Below, in pieces: positions 1-7,673 of a stretch of 64,000 nt of DNA. Source of the DNA: Demequina gelatinilytica (GTDB taxonomy: Bacteria; Actinomycetota; Actinomycetes; Actinomycetales; Demequinaceae); NCBI RefSeq assembly GCF_000971115.1, contig NZ_BBLV01000002.1, positions 62,001-126,000 on the forward strand, given 5' to 3'. How positions within the stretch are numbered: position 1 is the stretch's first letter; every line of letters starts with the position of its first letter. The notes under the pieces were generated by a model that saw only the letters and a program-made list of their open reading frames with translations, made no database searches and was not told the origin of the DNA. A program made the position numbers and the translations under genes.

Positions 1-327
1 AGCGGCCTCGCGCTTGTGGCCCGGCGAACTCGAGTTGAGGTCGAAGAAGTACGCCCCCTCCGGGATCCCGGCAGCGGCGGACGATGCCGCGTCAACACAG
101 TTCATGGCGGTCACCGCGGACACGACGAGCTCGGCGCCGGCAACGGCCTCGGCCGCCGATCCCGCGGGCTCGAGGCCCAGCTCGCGCGCGTTGCGGCGCG
201 CCCTCGACTCCGGGTCCCCGAACGCCGTGTCCCACGCGGAGAGGTCCGTGATCCCCACGGCCCGGAGCTCCTCGACGAACACCCTCCCCACCTCGCCCAG
301 CCCGATGAGGGCCACCCGCGCGCTCAT
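1..327 (-). CDS. NAD(P)-binding dehydrogenase, 6-phosphogluconate/3-hydroxyisobutyrate dehydrogenase type, partial (C-terminus beyond window)
   Basis: Only the first 109 codons are in the window. The N-terminus reads MSARVALIGLGEVG, a Rossmann fold with a GxGxxG nucleotide-binding motif. It is followed by a segment ending AYFFDLNSSSPGHK, which resembles the DUF1932-type branch of the 6-phosphogluconate dehydrogenase superfamily. The ATG overlaps the TGA of the upstream dioxygenase gene (ATGA), so it is the latest visible gene of the minus-strand aromatic-acid operon. I infer that it oxidises an intermediate made by the ring-cleavage pathway, but the substrate cannot be read from this fragment. 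This is a different family from LigC-type semialdehyde dehydrogenases. Confidence 0.8.
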   Translation of the reverse strand, partial: MSARVALIGLGEVGRVFVEELRAVGITDLSAWDTAFGDPESRARRNARELGLEPAGSAAEAVAGAELVVSAVTAMNCVDAASSAAAGIPEGAYFFDLNSSSPGHKREAA

Positions 328-1343
328 CGGCGCGCGTCCCCGCTGGGGCGCTTGCCGAGCATCCCGGTGGGACGGTAGATCTGCGTGTCCTGACCCTCCA
401 TCGGCGGCGTCCCGTGGGTGTGGAACGTCTCGATGGTGCCCAGGCCCCAGGCCTGGCCGCGCTTGCGCTCAGGCTCGGTCCACGTGACCACCGGCCAGTC
501 CGGAGCGAGGAGGAGCCGCGTGAGCGGGTTGCACATCTCGATGCGGTTGCCGCCGGGCTCGAACACGTAGAGGAAGAACGTCTGCTGGATCGCATGCTTG
601 TGCGGGCCGGTCTCGATGTGCACGCCCAGGTCGAGGCACAGGTCCGCGGCGCGCAGGATCTCCTCACGCGTGTCGGTCGCGAACGCGAGGTGGTGGAGGC
701 GGCCGCTGCCGCCGGTCCAGTCCTCGGTGTAGACCACGTCGTACGACTTCTGGCCGAAGGTCAGCCACTTCGCCGCGATGCGCCCGTCGTCCATCCGGAT
801 CTGCTCGGTCGGCCGGGCGCCGAGCACGTCGGTGTGGAAGTCCGCATTCGCCGACGGGTCGGCCGCGAGGAAGTTGATGTGGTCGAAGCGGCGCACGCCG
901 ATCCCGCGGTTGGGCTTCGCCTGCGCCTGGTTCTTGAGCCCCGCAGCGAGGTTCTCCGGAGCCTCGTACCAGACGGTGTCGTAATAGAGCGCGAGCTCGT
1001 GGCCGTCGGGATCCGTGGTGACGAACGTGCGCCCGCGCCCCGCGATCCCGTCCTCCCAGCGCCCGCCGCGTCCGGCATCCTGGATGGCGACCGCGCGCTC
1101 CTCGAGCGCCCGCTCGGACGTGGCACGCAACGCGGTGCGGCCGACGCCGGCCTGCGGCGCCTGCGTCGCGATGATCGAGCACTCCTCGTAGTCGTCGTAC
1201 GCGCGCAGGAAGGACATGCCGTCGACCCGGCGGGTCTCCGTCATCCCGAGGATGTTCTCGAAGAACCACACGGTCGCGTCGAGGTCGGGGGTGTTGAGCT
1301 GGGCGTAGCCGAGGTGGGCGATGTGCCCCTGCGGCATGGTCAT
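324..1343 (-). CDS. type I (VOC-fold) extradiol ring-cleavage dioxygenase
   Basis: The 339-residue protein has two vicinal-oxygen-chelate modules: an N-terminal non-catalytic one (about residues 8-130) and a C-terminal catalytic one (about 150-275). The expected Fe(II) ligands are visible as His155 (RFDHINF), His217/218 (RLHHLAF) and Glu269 (NRIEMCN). The family opens catechol-type rings next to the two hydroxyls (catechol 2,3-dioxygenase and relatives). Downstream enzymes here handle oxalomesaconate-type diacids, so a carboxylated catechol such as protocatechuate or a gallate-like compound is a reasonable but unproven substrate. An AGGAG ribosome site precedes the ATG. It lies 29 bp after the tautomerase gene and overlaps the next gene by 4 bp. 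Confidence 0.88.
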   Translation of the reverse strand: MTMPQGHIAHLGYAQLNTPDLDATVWFFENILGMTETRRVDGMSFLRAYDDYEECSIIATQAPQAGVGRTALRATSERALEERAVAIQDAGRGGRWEDGIAGRGRTFVTTDPDGHELALYYDTVWYEAPENLAAGLKNQAQAKPNRGIGVRRFDHINFLAADPSANADFHTDVLGARPTEQIRMDDGRIAAKWLTFGQKSYDVVYTEDWTGGSGRLHHLAFATDTREEILRAADLCLDLGVHIETGPHKHAIQQTFFLYVFEPGGNRIEMCNPLTRLLLAPDWPVVTWTEPERKRGQAWGLGTIETFHTHGTPPMEGQDTQIYRPTGMLGKRPSGDARR

Positions 1344-1372
1344 TCGGGGACTCCTTCGAGGGTCGGTCGCGG

Positions 1373-2425
1373 TCAGTGACGCGGGTGGACCTTGCCGTCC
1401 ATGATCATCCGCGCGGTGCGGACCACGCGGGACTCCCCCACGCGCGAGGGGTCGCCGGGGAACGGGTCGACGTACAGGTCGAGGAAGCCGGTCGGGTGCT
1501 CGATCCTCAGCGGCGCATCGTCCGCCGGGAGCTGGGCCAGCCCGGTGGCGACGGTGCCGGCGAGGCGGGCTCCGGCGGCCACCGAGGCCGCACCGAGCAC
1601 CCCGATCGCCTCATGCACGCGGTACGGGATGAAGCTGCGGGTGCGCAGGGTCCCGCCGTCCGCGGGCGGGGACAGCAGCACGATCTTGGGCGTGGTGGTC
1701 GTCTCGGGGGTGCCCGCGATGCCCATGAGGGGGAACGCGGCCGCGCGGATCTCGGCGATGCGGCGGACCACCTCGGGATCGCCCTCGAGGTTCGCGGGGA
1801 TCTCGCCTCCGGTGAGCCCCAGGTCCTCGGCGCGCACCAGCACGGACGCCATGCCGTTGTCGATGAGCGTGGCGTCCACGCCCGCGATCCTGTCGACCGC
1901 GTTGCCCGTGGGCAGCAGCGCGCCCGCGGCGGGGTCGAGCGCCACCTCGATCGGGGCGGCGGTCCCGGGCACCCCGGAGATCTCCGCATCGCCCTGGTAG
2001 GTCACCGCGCCACCGGGGGTGCGCACGGTGAGGGCCGCGATGGTCCCGGTGTTGACCATGCGGACGCGGACCACCGTGCACCCCTCGAGCGCGGGCACCA
2101 GGCCGCGCTCGATCGCGAACGGCGCGACGGCCGCGAGGATGTTCCCGCACGTCTGCGACGTCGACACCACGGGACGGTCGACGGCGACCTGCAGGAACAG
2201 GTAGTCGATGTCCGCGTCGCCGTCCTCGGACAGGCTCACCACGCCGACCTTGCTGGTGAGCGGGTGGGCCCCGCCGAGCCCGTCGATCTGGCGGAGGTCC
2301 GGGCTGCCCATGATGCGCAGCAGCAGATCGTCCCGGGCGGCCTCGTCCGCGGGGAGGTCGGAGGCGAGGAAGATCCCGCCCTTCGACGTCCCTCCCCTCA
2401 TGAGCGCGCACGGGATACCGGTCAT
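1373..2425 (-). CDS. PrpF-family isomerase, probable 4-oxalomesaconate tautomerase
   Basis: This 350-residue protein belongs to the PrpF/AcnD-accessory fold, shown by MRGGTSKGGIF near the N-terminus and SQTCGNILAA around residue 90, both characteristic of the family. Members near a CHA aldolase are usually GalD-like tautomerases that interconvert keto and enol 4-oxalomesaconate in gallate or protocatechuate 4,5-cleavage. The other PrpF role, aconitate isomerisation in propionate metabolism, is not supported because no prpBCD genes are nearby. The ATG overlaps the TGA of the aldolase gene (ATGA), indicating translational coupling. GalD function is inferred from sequence motifs plus context. 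Confidence 0.85.
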   Translation of the reverse strand: MTGIPCALMRGGTSKGGIFLASDLPADEAARDDLLLRIMGSPDLRQIDGLGGAHPLTSKVGVVSLSEDGDADIDYLFLQVAVDRPVVSTSQTCGNILAAVAPFAIERGLVPALEGCTVVRVRMVNTGTIAALTVRTPGGAVTYQGDAEISGVPGTAAPIEVALDPAAGALLPTGNAVDRIAGVDATLIDNGMASVLVRAEDLGLTGGEIPANLEGDPEVVRRIAEIRAAAFPLMGIAGTPETTTTPKIVLLSPPADGGTLRTRSFIPYRVHEAIGVLGAASVAAGARLAGTVATGLAQLPADDAPLRIEHPTGFLDLYVDPFPGDPSRVGESRVVRTARMIMDGKVHPRH

Positions 2426-3117
2426 GACGCGTCCGCCTCCGGGTGCCGCCGGTACGTCACGCCCAGGTCGGCGAGCACGGGGCGCATGCCGTAGCGGTCG
2501 AGGCCCAGCTCGCCGCCCAGGAACGCCTGACGCGTCGCCTCCTCCTTGTCGAGCCGCGCGCGCGACCGGACCAGCGCATCGTCCGCCTCCGCCCGCGGGA
2601 CCACGACCACGCCGTCGTCGTCGGCGACGACGATGTCACCGGCGTCGATCACCTGGCCGCCCACGACGATCGGCACGTTGATCGCGCCGGGCGTGTTCTT
2701 GACGGTGCCCATGACGTTGACGTGCCGCGACCACACCGGGAAGCCCATGTCGCGCATCTCCTGCGTGTCGCGCGCACCCGCGTCGATGAGCGCGCCTACG
2801 ACGCCTCGCCTCTGGAGCCCCGTCGCGAACAGCTCGCCGAACATGCCGTGCGAGGACGGCTCCCGCGTGGTGACCACCAGGATGTCGCCGGGGCCGCACT
2901 GCTCGATGGCCGCGTGGATCATGAGGTTGTCGCCGGGCCAGCTCATGACCGTCACCGCGGTGCCTGCCACGCGCACACCCTGCTGGATGGGGCGCAGCGC
3001 GGAGATCGAGCCGGTGCGCCCCATGGCCTCGTGGACGGTCGCGACTCCGATGCTCGCGAACGCCTCGACCGTCTCGCGGGCCGGGCGCGGCGGGTCGGTG
3101 AGGATCACGGTCTCCAC
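2422..3117 (-). CDS. RraA-like aldolase, probable 4-carboxy-4-hydroxy-2-oxoadipate (CHA) aldolase
   Basis: The 231-residue protein starts at a GTG placed one base after the TGA of the ABC ATPase gene (TGACGTG). Motifs typical of the RraA/HMG-CHA aldolase family are GALIDAGARDTQEM (about residues 115-128), with the conserved G-x-x-x-D-G-x-x-R-D-like core, and DIVVADDDGVVVVP (about 168-181). The family cleaves CHA into pyruvate and oxaloacetate with a divalent metal, the last step of gallate/protocatechuate 4,5-cleavage. RraA itself, an RNase E inhibitor, is about 160 residues; the extra N- and C-terminal sections and the neighbours favour the aldolase. Confidence 0.87.
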   Translation of the reverse strand: METVILTDPPRPARETVEAFASIGVATVHEAMGRTGSISALRPIQQGVRVAGTAVTVMSWPGDNLMIHAAIEQCGPGDILVVTTREPSSHGMFGELFATGLQRRGVVGALIDAGARDTQEMRDMGFPVWSRHVNVMGTVKNTPGAINVPIVVGGQVIDAGDIVVADDDGVVVVPRAEADDALVRSRARLDKEEATRQAFLGGELGLDRYGMRPVLADLGVTYRRHPEADAS

Positions 3118-3118
3118 G

Positions 3119-4012
3119 TCACGCCCCCGCCGCGCCGCGCGCGTCAGGCATCGGCGCGTCGGGGCGGTCGCCGCGCTTCGCGCGCTGGATGAGCGAGTAC
3201 ACGTGGCCGCGGAGCTCGCCGAAGCGCGGATGCGAGCGCGTGGTGAGCTGGTCGCGCTCGACGGGCAGGTCGACGTTGACGTCCTCCATGAGCACCGTCG
3301 GGCGGTTGGACAGGACGATGACACGCTCGCCCAGGTAGACGGCCTCGTCGATGTCGTGGGTCACGAACAGCACCGTGACGCCCAGGTGCTTCCACAGCGA
3401 GCGGACCAGGTCCTCGAGCTCCGCACGGGTCTGCGCGTCGACGGCCGCGAAGGGCTCGTCCATGAGCAGCACGGTCGGCTCGAACGCGATGGCGCGGGCG
3501 ATCGCGACGCGCTGCTGCATGCCGCCCGAGAGCTGCCAGGGGTGCTGATCGGCGGCCTCGGTGAGGCCCACCTCCTCGAGGGCACGGTTGACCTTGTCGC
3601 GCCGCGCGGCCCTGTCGAGGCCCTTCTCCTTGAGCGGGAGCTCGACGTTCTGACGCACCGTCATCCACGGGAACAGGCTGCGCCCGTACTCCTGGAACAC
3701 CACGGCCATGCCCTGAGGCGGCCCGGTCACGACGTTGCCGTCGAGCACCACCTCACCGGCGGTGAGGTCGAGCAGGCCCGCGATCGAGCGCAGCAGCGTG
3801 GTCTTGCCGGCGCCCGAGGGGCCGACGACGCATACGAGCTCCCCCTTGCGGACGGAGAAGTCGAGGTGGCGGATGGCCTCGACCTGAGGACGCCCGGGGG
3901 TGTCGTAGGTCTTCTGCACCGCGCGCAGGTCGAGCGCGACCGCCTGGTCCTGCGGCGCCGCCGCCGGGGCGTCGGACTTGAGACGTGACGTCAGATGGGT
4001 GGTGATGGACAT
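3119..4012 (-). CDS. ABC transporter ATP-binding protein (SsuB/TauB type) of the aromatic-acid importer
   Basis: This 297-residue nucleotide-binding subunit shows Walker A (GPSGAGKTT), Q-loop (VVFQEYGRSLFPW), signature (LSGGMQQR), Walker B (VLLMDEPF) and H-loop (VTHD). The SLFPWMTV segment and overall length are typical of the nitrate/sulfonate/taurine importer class. The ATG at 4012 lies 2 bp after the TGA of permease 1. With two permeases and one lipoprotein it forms a complete importer. Because the operon continues directly into ring-cleavage genes, I infer that it imports the aromatic acid degraded by them, as Pat-type phthalate importers do. Confidence 0.9.
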   Translation of the reverse strand: MSITTHLTSRLKSDAPAAAPQDQAVALDLRAVQKTYDTPGRPQVEAIRHLDFSVRKGELVCVVGPSGAGKTTLLRSIAGLLDLTAGEVVLDGNVVTGPPQGMAVVFQEYGRSLFPWMTVRQNVELPLKEKGLDRAARRDKVNRALEEVGLTEAADQHPWQLSGGMQQRVAIARAIAFEPTVLLMDEPFAAVDAQTRAELEDLVRSLWKHLGVTVLFVTHDIDEAVYLGERVIVLSNRPTVLMEDVNVDLPVERDQLTTRSHPRFGELRGHVYSLIQRAKRGDRPDAPMPDARGAAGA

Positions 4013-4014
4013 GC

Positions 4015-4794
4015 TTACTCTCCTCGCTCGATCTGACGCTGGCCCAGGTACCAGGCGAGCATCCGGTTCTCGACCACCTTGAACACGGCGGCGAGCAGGA
4101 CACCGATGAGGCCGAGCAGGATCACGCCCGTCCACATCTGGGGGATGGCGAAGCTCCTCTGGAACTGGACGATCGCGGCACCGAGGCCGCGGTTGGCCCC
4201 GAACAGCTCCGAGATGACCATGAGGATCACGCCGATGGACAGGGCCTGACGGGCACCCGTGAAGATGCGGGGGCTCGCCCCGGGAAGGACCACGAACACG
4301 AGGCGGCGCCACCTGCTGAGGTGATAGCTGCGTGCCGTGTCGCCCAGCACGGGCTCGAGCCCGCGGACGCCCTCGACCGTGTTGAGGAGGATCGGCCAGA
4401 GGCATCCGAGCGCGATGGTGATGATCTTGCCGAGCCAGCCGGTGTAGCCGGCGAACAGCGCGATGATCGGGACCAGCACCGGGGGCGGCACGGCGCGGAA
4501 GAACTCGAGGACCGGCTCCGACAGGGCGCGCAGGGTCGGCGACAGACCGATCGCGGTGCCCAGGACGATGCCGAGCACCACGGCGATGCCGAAGCCGATG
4601 CCCAGACGGGCGAGCGACGGGAACACGTCGGCGACGATGCGGTCCCAGGTCCATGTGGTGGGGAACGTCTCGATGATCGTGGACAGCGGCGGCCAGAAGG
4701 GATCCGTGGAGCTCGCCGAGCCGAACCACCACGCGGTCAGCAGGATCGCGGGGAGCCCGACGGCATAGCCCGCCGCCTTGAGGAACCTGGTCAT
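4015..4794 (-). CDS. ABC transporter permease 1 (SsuC/TauC type)
   Basis: A 259-residue inner-membrane protein with about six hydrophobic spans. The EAA-type cytoplasmic loop is visible as DTARSYHLSRWRRLVFVVLPGASPRI (about residues 150-175). The ATG overlaps the TGA of the second permease gene (ATGA at 4791-4794), so the two are translationally coupled. Its sequence differs clearly from permease 2, which suggests a heterodimeric channel rather than the homodimer usual in sulfonate importers. The substrate is inferred from context only. Confidence 0.9.
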   Translation of the reverse strand: MTRFLKAAGYAVGLPAILLTAWWFGSASSTDPFWPPLSTIIETFPTTWTWDRIVADVFPSLARLGIGFGIAVVLGIVLGTAIGLSPTLRALSEPVLEFFRAVPPPVLVPIIALFAGYTGWLGKIITIALGCLWPILLNTVEGVRGLEPVLGDTARSYHLSRWRRLVFVVLPGASPRIFTGARQALSIGVILMVISELFGANRGLGAAIVQFQRSFAIPQMWTGVILLGLIGVLLAAVFKVVENRMLAWYLGQRQIERGE

Positions 4795-5630
4795 GAGTTC
4801 TCGCTCCTCACCGAGGGGTGCCACCAGAGGGCCTTGCGCTCGACGAACCGTGCGAGCAGGTTGACGGCCACGCCGATGAGGCCGATGGCGATGACGAGCG
4901 CGTAGGTCTCGGGGACCGCGTTGGAGCTCTGCGCGATGCCGAGCTCGCGGCCCAGGCCATCCACGCCGATCACCAGCTCCGCGGTGATCTCGAGGATGAG
5001 CGCCACCGCCGCCCCGAGCCTGAAGGCCGTCAAGATGTACGGCAGCGCCGTGGGGTAGATGACGGACCGCGCGACACGGAGCGGCCCGAACTGGTACGAG
5101 CGCGCCGTGTCGCGGGCCACCGGGTCGACGTCGGCGACGCCGTAGAGGACCTGGACCAGCACCTGCCAGAACGCGGCGTAGAGCACGAGCACGAACGCCG
5201 ACTGCGGCTGCGCACCGAACAGCAGGATCACCAGCGGGATCAGCGCGACCGAGGGGATCGGGCGCAGGAACTCGATGGTCGAGCTGGTGACCTTGCGCAG
5301 GAACGGGACCGAACCGATCACGAAGCCGACCACGACGCCGAGCGCCATGGCCGCAGCCAGGCCGATCGCCCAGCCGCGCACGGTGAGCCACAACGCCTCC
5401 CAGAACCAGCCCTCGCCGAGCATCTCGAAGAGCGCCGCGTACATCGCGGTGACGGGCGGGAGGAAGTCGGGGTTGACGATGCCGGTCCGCGACAGGGTCT
5501 CGGCCCCCGCGAGGACGATGAGGACGCCGACGACGCCTAGCCGGAGATCATGGCTGCGACGCAGCCGGCGAGGGCGGGCGCCGACCCGCGGTCGGGCGGG
5601 GGGTGCCAGGGTGGATGGGCTCGAGGACAC
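4791..5630 (-). CDS. ABC transporter permease 2 (SsuC/TauC type)
   Basis: A 279-residue membrane protein with an Arg-rich cytoplasmic N-terminus and about six spans. The EAA loop reads DTARSYQFGPLRVARSVIYPTALPYI. The start is a GTG at 5630; no in-frame ATG lies nearby. It sits 111 bp after the binding-protein gene, and that gap holds a strong hairpin (5705-5736). It overlaps permease 1 by 4 bp. It is predicted to pair with permease 1 as the transmembrane heterodimer. Confidence 0.88.
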   Translation of the reverse strand: MSSSPSTLAPPARPRVGARPRRLRRSHDLRLGVVGVLIVLAGAETLSRTGIVNPDFLPPVTAMYAALFEMLGEGWFWEALWLTVRGWAIGLAAAMALGVVVGFVIGSVPFLRKVTSSTIEFLRPIPSVALIPLVILLFGAQPQSAFVLVLYAAFWQVLVQVLYGVADVDPVARDTARSYQFGPLRVARSVIYPTALPYILTAFRLGAAVALILEITAELVIGVDGLGRELGIAQSSNAVPETYALVIAIGLIGVAVNLLARFVERKALWWHPSVRSENS

Positions 5631-5704
5631 ACGGGCCTCCGATCCGACGGTGGACCGTCGGTTGGGGATGAGAGGGGGGAAGGCGGACGATGCCGGGGGA
5701 TGGC

Positions 5705-5736
5705 CCGGGGCCGCGGCGGGGATGCCGCGGCCCCGG
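5705..5736 (-). terminator. intra-operon hairpin between binding-protein and permease genes
   Basis: CCGGGGCCGCGGC and GCCGCGGCCCCGG form a perfect 13-bp stem around a 6-nt loop. There is no T-tract, as is normal in high-GC actinobacteria. Placed just after the lipoprotein stop, it could act as a partial terminator or as a 3' stabiliser so that more binding protein than permease is made. Confidence 0.65.
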
Positions 5737-5741
5737 TCCCG

Positions 5742-6764
5742 CTACTTGAGGTTGGACAGGTCCGGGATCTCGGTGAGCGTCCCGTCCGTCACGGCGAGCT
5801 CGGCCTGCAGATCCACCGACGCGGCGTCGATCTCGCTCGGCCAGCCCGGCAGCCTCACGGCGTTCGCCGTCTCCTCATCCATCTGGGTGTAGTCGAGCAC
5901 GATCGCGCGAACCTCGTCGGGGTGCGCGGTGGCGTACTCGAACGACTTGGCGAGCGCCGCCTCGAAGGCCGCGACCACCTCGGGGTTCTCGGCCGCGTAG
6001 TTGGACGAGGTGAAGTACTCGGCGATCATGAATGTCGGGCTCATCGCCAGGAAGTTCGATCCGATGCTCACCAGGTCCTGGTTCACGCCGGCCGTGCGGA
6101 ACGGCTCGACCACCTGGCCGGCGTCGATGTCGCCGGACACGATCGCGGGGACGATGTCAGGGAAGGGCAGCTCGACGTACGTGACCTTCGAGGGGTCGCC
6201 GCCGTCGTCGCGCACCATCTGGTTGATGGTCGCGGTGTTGACGTTGGCGAGCGCGTTGACGCCGACCTTCTTGCCCTCGAGATCCTTGGCGGAGGAGATG
6301 CCGGAGTCGGCGGTGGTGAGCACCGCGGCCATGTCCTCCTCGGTGCCGTTGGTCGAGGCGCCGGGGCCGACCGCCTCGAGGCCCACGCCGTTGGCGGTCG
6401 CAAGGATCAGCGAGGTGACGTTGCTGAACCCGAACTCGTAGTCTCCCTGGCTGACCGACGGGATGATGAAGGCGCCGCCCTGGGCGAGCTCGAGAGAGAG
6501 GTTGAGGCCCTCCTCCTCGAAGAAGCCCTTGTCGACCCCGAGGTAGATGGGACCCACGTCGAGGATGGGGATGAGGCCGACCGTGACGTCGGTCATCTCC
6601 ATGGGCTCCTCCATGGCGGTGTCGCCCGTGGTGGGCTCGGTGGCCGGAGACGTGGTCGTCTCGGCCGGGCTGTCCGAGCTGCACGCGGCGAGCGCGAGGA
6701 CGCCGAGGGCGGCCACCGCGCCGAACGCAGCGCGCACGCGGAGCGTCGGGGACTTGATCTGCAT
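5742..6764 (-). CDS. NMT1/THI5-type substrate-binding lipoprotein of the ABC importer
   Basis: A 340-residue secreted lipoprotein: a signal peptide with lipobox LALAAC (Cys28 becomes the lipid-modified N-terminus), an acidic/Thr-rich spacer, then a periplasmic-binding-protein type 2 fold of the SsuA/TauA/ThiY class (DVTVGLIPILDVGPIYLGVD, KVGVNALANVNTATINQM). AAGGAGG precedes the ATG. It is the first gene of the minus-strand operon and its promoter region carries the palindrome ATTGTCGACAAT shared with the adjacent GntR gene, so induction by a pathway compound through that regulator is likely. Ligand inferred to be an aromatic acid. Confidence 0.9.
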   Translation of the reverse strand: MQIKSPTLRVRAAFGAVAALGVLALAACSSDSPAETTTSPATEPTTGDTAMEEPMEMTDVTVGLIPILDVGPIYLGVDKGFFEEEGLNLSLELAQGGAFIIPSVSQGDYEFGFSNVTSLILATANGVGLEAVGPGASTNGTEEDMAAVLTTADSGISSAKDLEGKKVGVNALANVNTATINQMVRDDGGDPSKVTYVELPFPDIVPAIVSGDIDAGQVVEPFRTAGVNQDLVSIGSNFLAMSPTFMIAEYFTSSNYAAENPEVVAAFEAALAKSFEYATAHPDEVRAIVLDYTQMDEETANAVRLPGWPSEIDAASVDLQAELAVTDGTLTEIPDLSNLK

Positions 6765-6826
6765 GGGCTCCTCCTTGAGACCAGTGCCCTCACCTTTGAG
6801 GACGCTGCATGCGTCACCGTAGCAAG

Positions 6827-6838
6827 ATTGTCGACAAT
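6827..6838. promoter_or_regulatory. GntR-family operator, copy 1 (importer operon promoter)
   Basis: Perfect 12-bp palindrome ATTGTCGACAAT located 63-74 bp upstream of the binding-protein ATG. An identical copy lies before the GntR gene at 7619-7630. The surrounding segment is markedly AT-richer than the rest of the window. A second, looser copy-like stretch (TGTAGACGAAATTGGCAAC) follows immediately. Confidence 0.75.
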
Positions 6839-6907
6839 TCTGTAGACGAAATTGGCAACGTTTGTGTCACAAGCCTTCGAATGGCGATCTACCAGCGAAG
6901 TTGATGT

Positions 6908-7534
6908 TCAGACGATCGCCCTGAGCGCCTCGATCACGGAGACGATGTGCGCACGCATGGCCGCCTCGGCCGCATCCGCGTCGCGCGCGATCACCGCATC
7001 GATGATCGCCTGGTGCTGATGCACCGACACCTTGGAGCGTCCGGGGACGCGCGACAGCGCGAACTGGTGCCGCACCATCTGACCATGCAGGTGCGCGATG
7101 ATCCCGTTCGCCTTGTCATGGCGAGCGATGTCGCGCAGCAGCTGGTGCAGGCGCGCGTTGAGGTCGCTGTACTCGCCCACCTCGCCCGCCGCGACGGCGG
7201 CATGCATCGCCCGCCCGATCTCCGCGAGCGCCGCGGCCTCGGCGTCGTCGACGCGCTCGGCGGCGCGACGGGCGATGAGCCCCTCGACAACCTCGCGCAC
7301 CTGCGTGATCTCGACGGCCTCGTCGATGCCGATCTCGCGGATCCGTGCGCCACGGTTGCGCTGGCGCTCGACGAGGCCGTCCGCCTCGAGCGCCTGCAGC
7401 GCCGCACGCACCGCGAAGCGGCTCGCGTCGAACTGCTCGCACAGCTCGATCTCCACCAGGCGCTGGCGCGGCGCGAACTCGCCTCGCAGGATCGCGGCCT
7501 TGAGCTCCTCGGTCACCCGGGCGTCCGCCACCAT
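6908..7534 (-). CDS. GntR-family transcriptional regulator, FadR subfamily (FCD domain)
   Basis: This 208-residue protein has an N-terminal winged helix (about residues 5-68: LKAAILRGEFAPRQRLVEIELCEQF, ALQALEADGLVERQRNRGARI). An FCD ligand-binding domain follows (about 75-200), whose metal/ligand His residues appear in ARLHQLLRDIARH and HQHQAIIDAV. It lies upstream of the importer operon on the same strand, separated by a 143-bp promoter region. Identical palindromes lie before this gene and before the operon, so autoregulation plus control of the aromatic-acid operon is the simplest reading. FCD regulators usually release DNA when they bind a carboxylate ligand. Confidence 0.92.
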   Translation of the reverse strand: MVADARVTEELKAAILRGEFAPRQRLVEIELCEQFDASRFAVRAALQALEADGLVERQRNRGARIREIGIDEAVEITQVREVVEGLIARRAAERVDDAEAAALAEIGRAMHAAVAAGEVGEYSDLNARLHQLLRDIARHDKANGIIAHLHGQMVRHQFALSRVPGRSKVSVHQHQAIIDAVIARDADAAEAAMRAHIVSVIEALRAIV

Positions 7535-7612
7535 GGTTCTCCTCCCTTGGCGCCGGGGCGCCGCACGCGGATTCCGCGGGGACGGCCACGCTGCCGACCC
7601 GTGCGAGTCACC

Positions 7613-7630
7613 GACAATATTGTCGACAAT
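7613..7630. promoter_or_regulatory. GntR-family operator, copy 2 (own promoter)
   Basis: Two interlocked palindromes, GACAATATTGTC (7613-7624) and ATTGTCGACAAT (7619-7630), stand 79-96 bp upstream of the GntR start. The second is identical to the site before the importer operon. Confidence 0.72.
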
Positions 7631-7673
7631 ACAGGTTCCGGCGTGGGAGATGCGTCAACCGAGCCGAGTCGGC

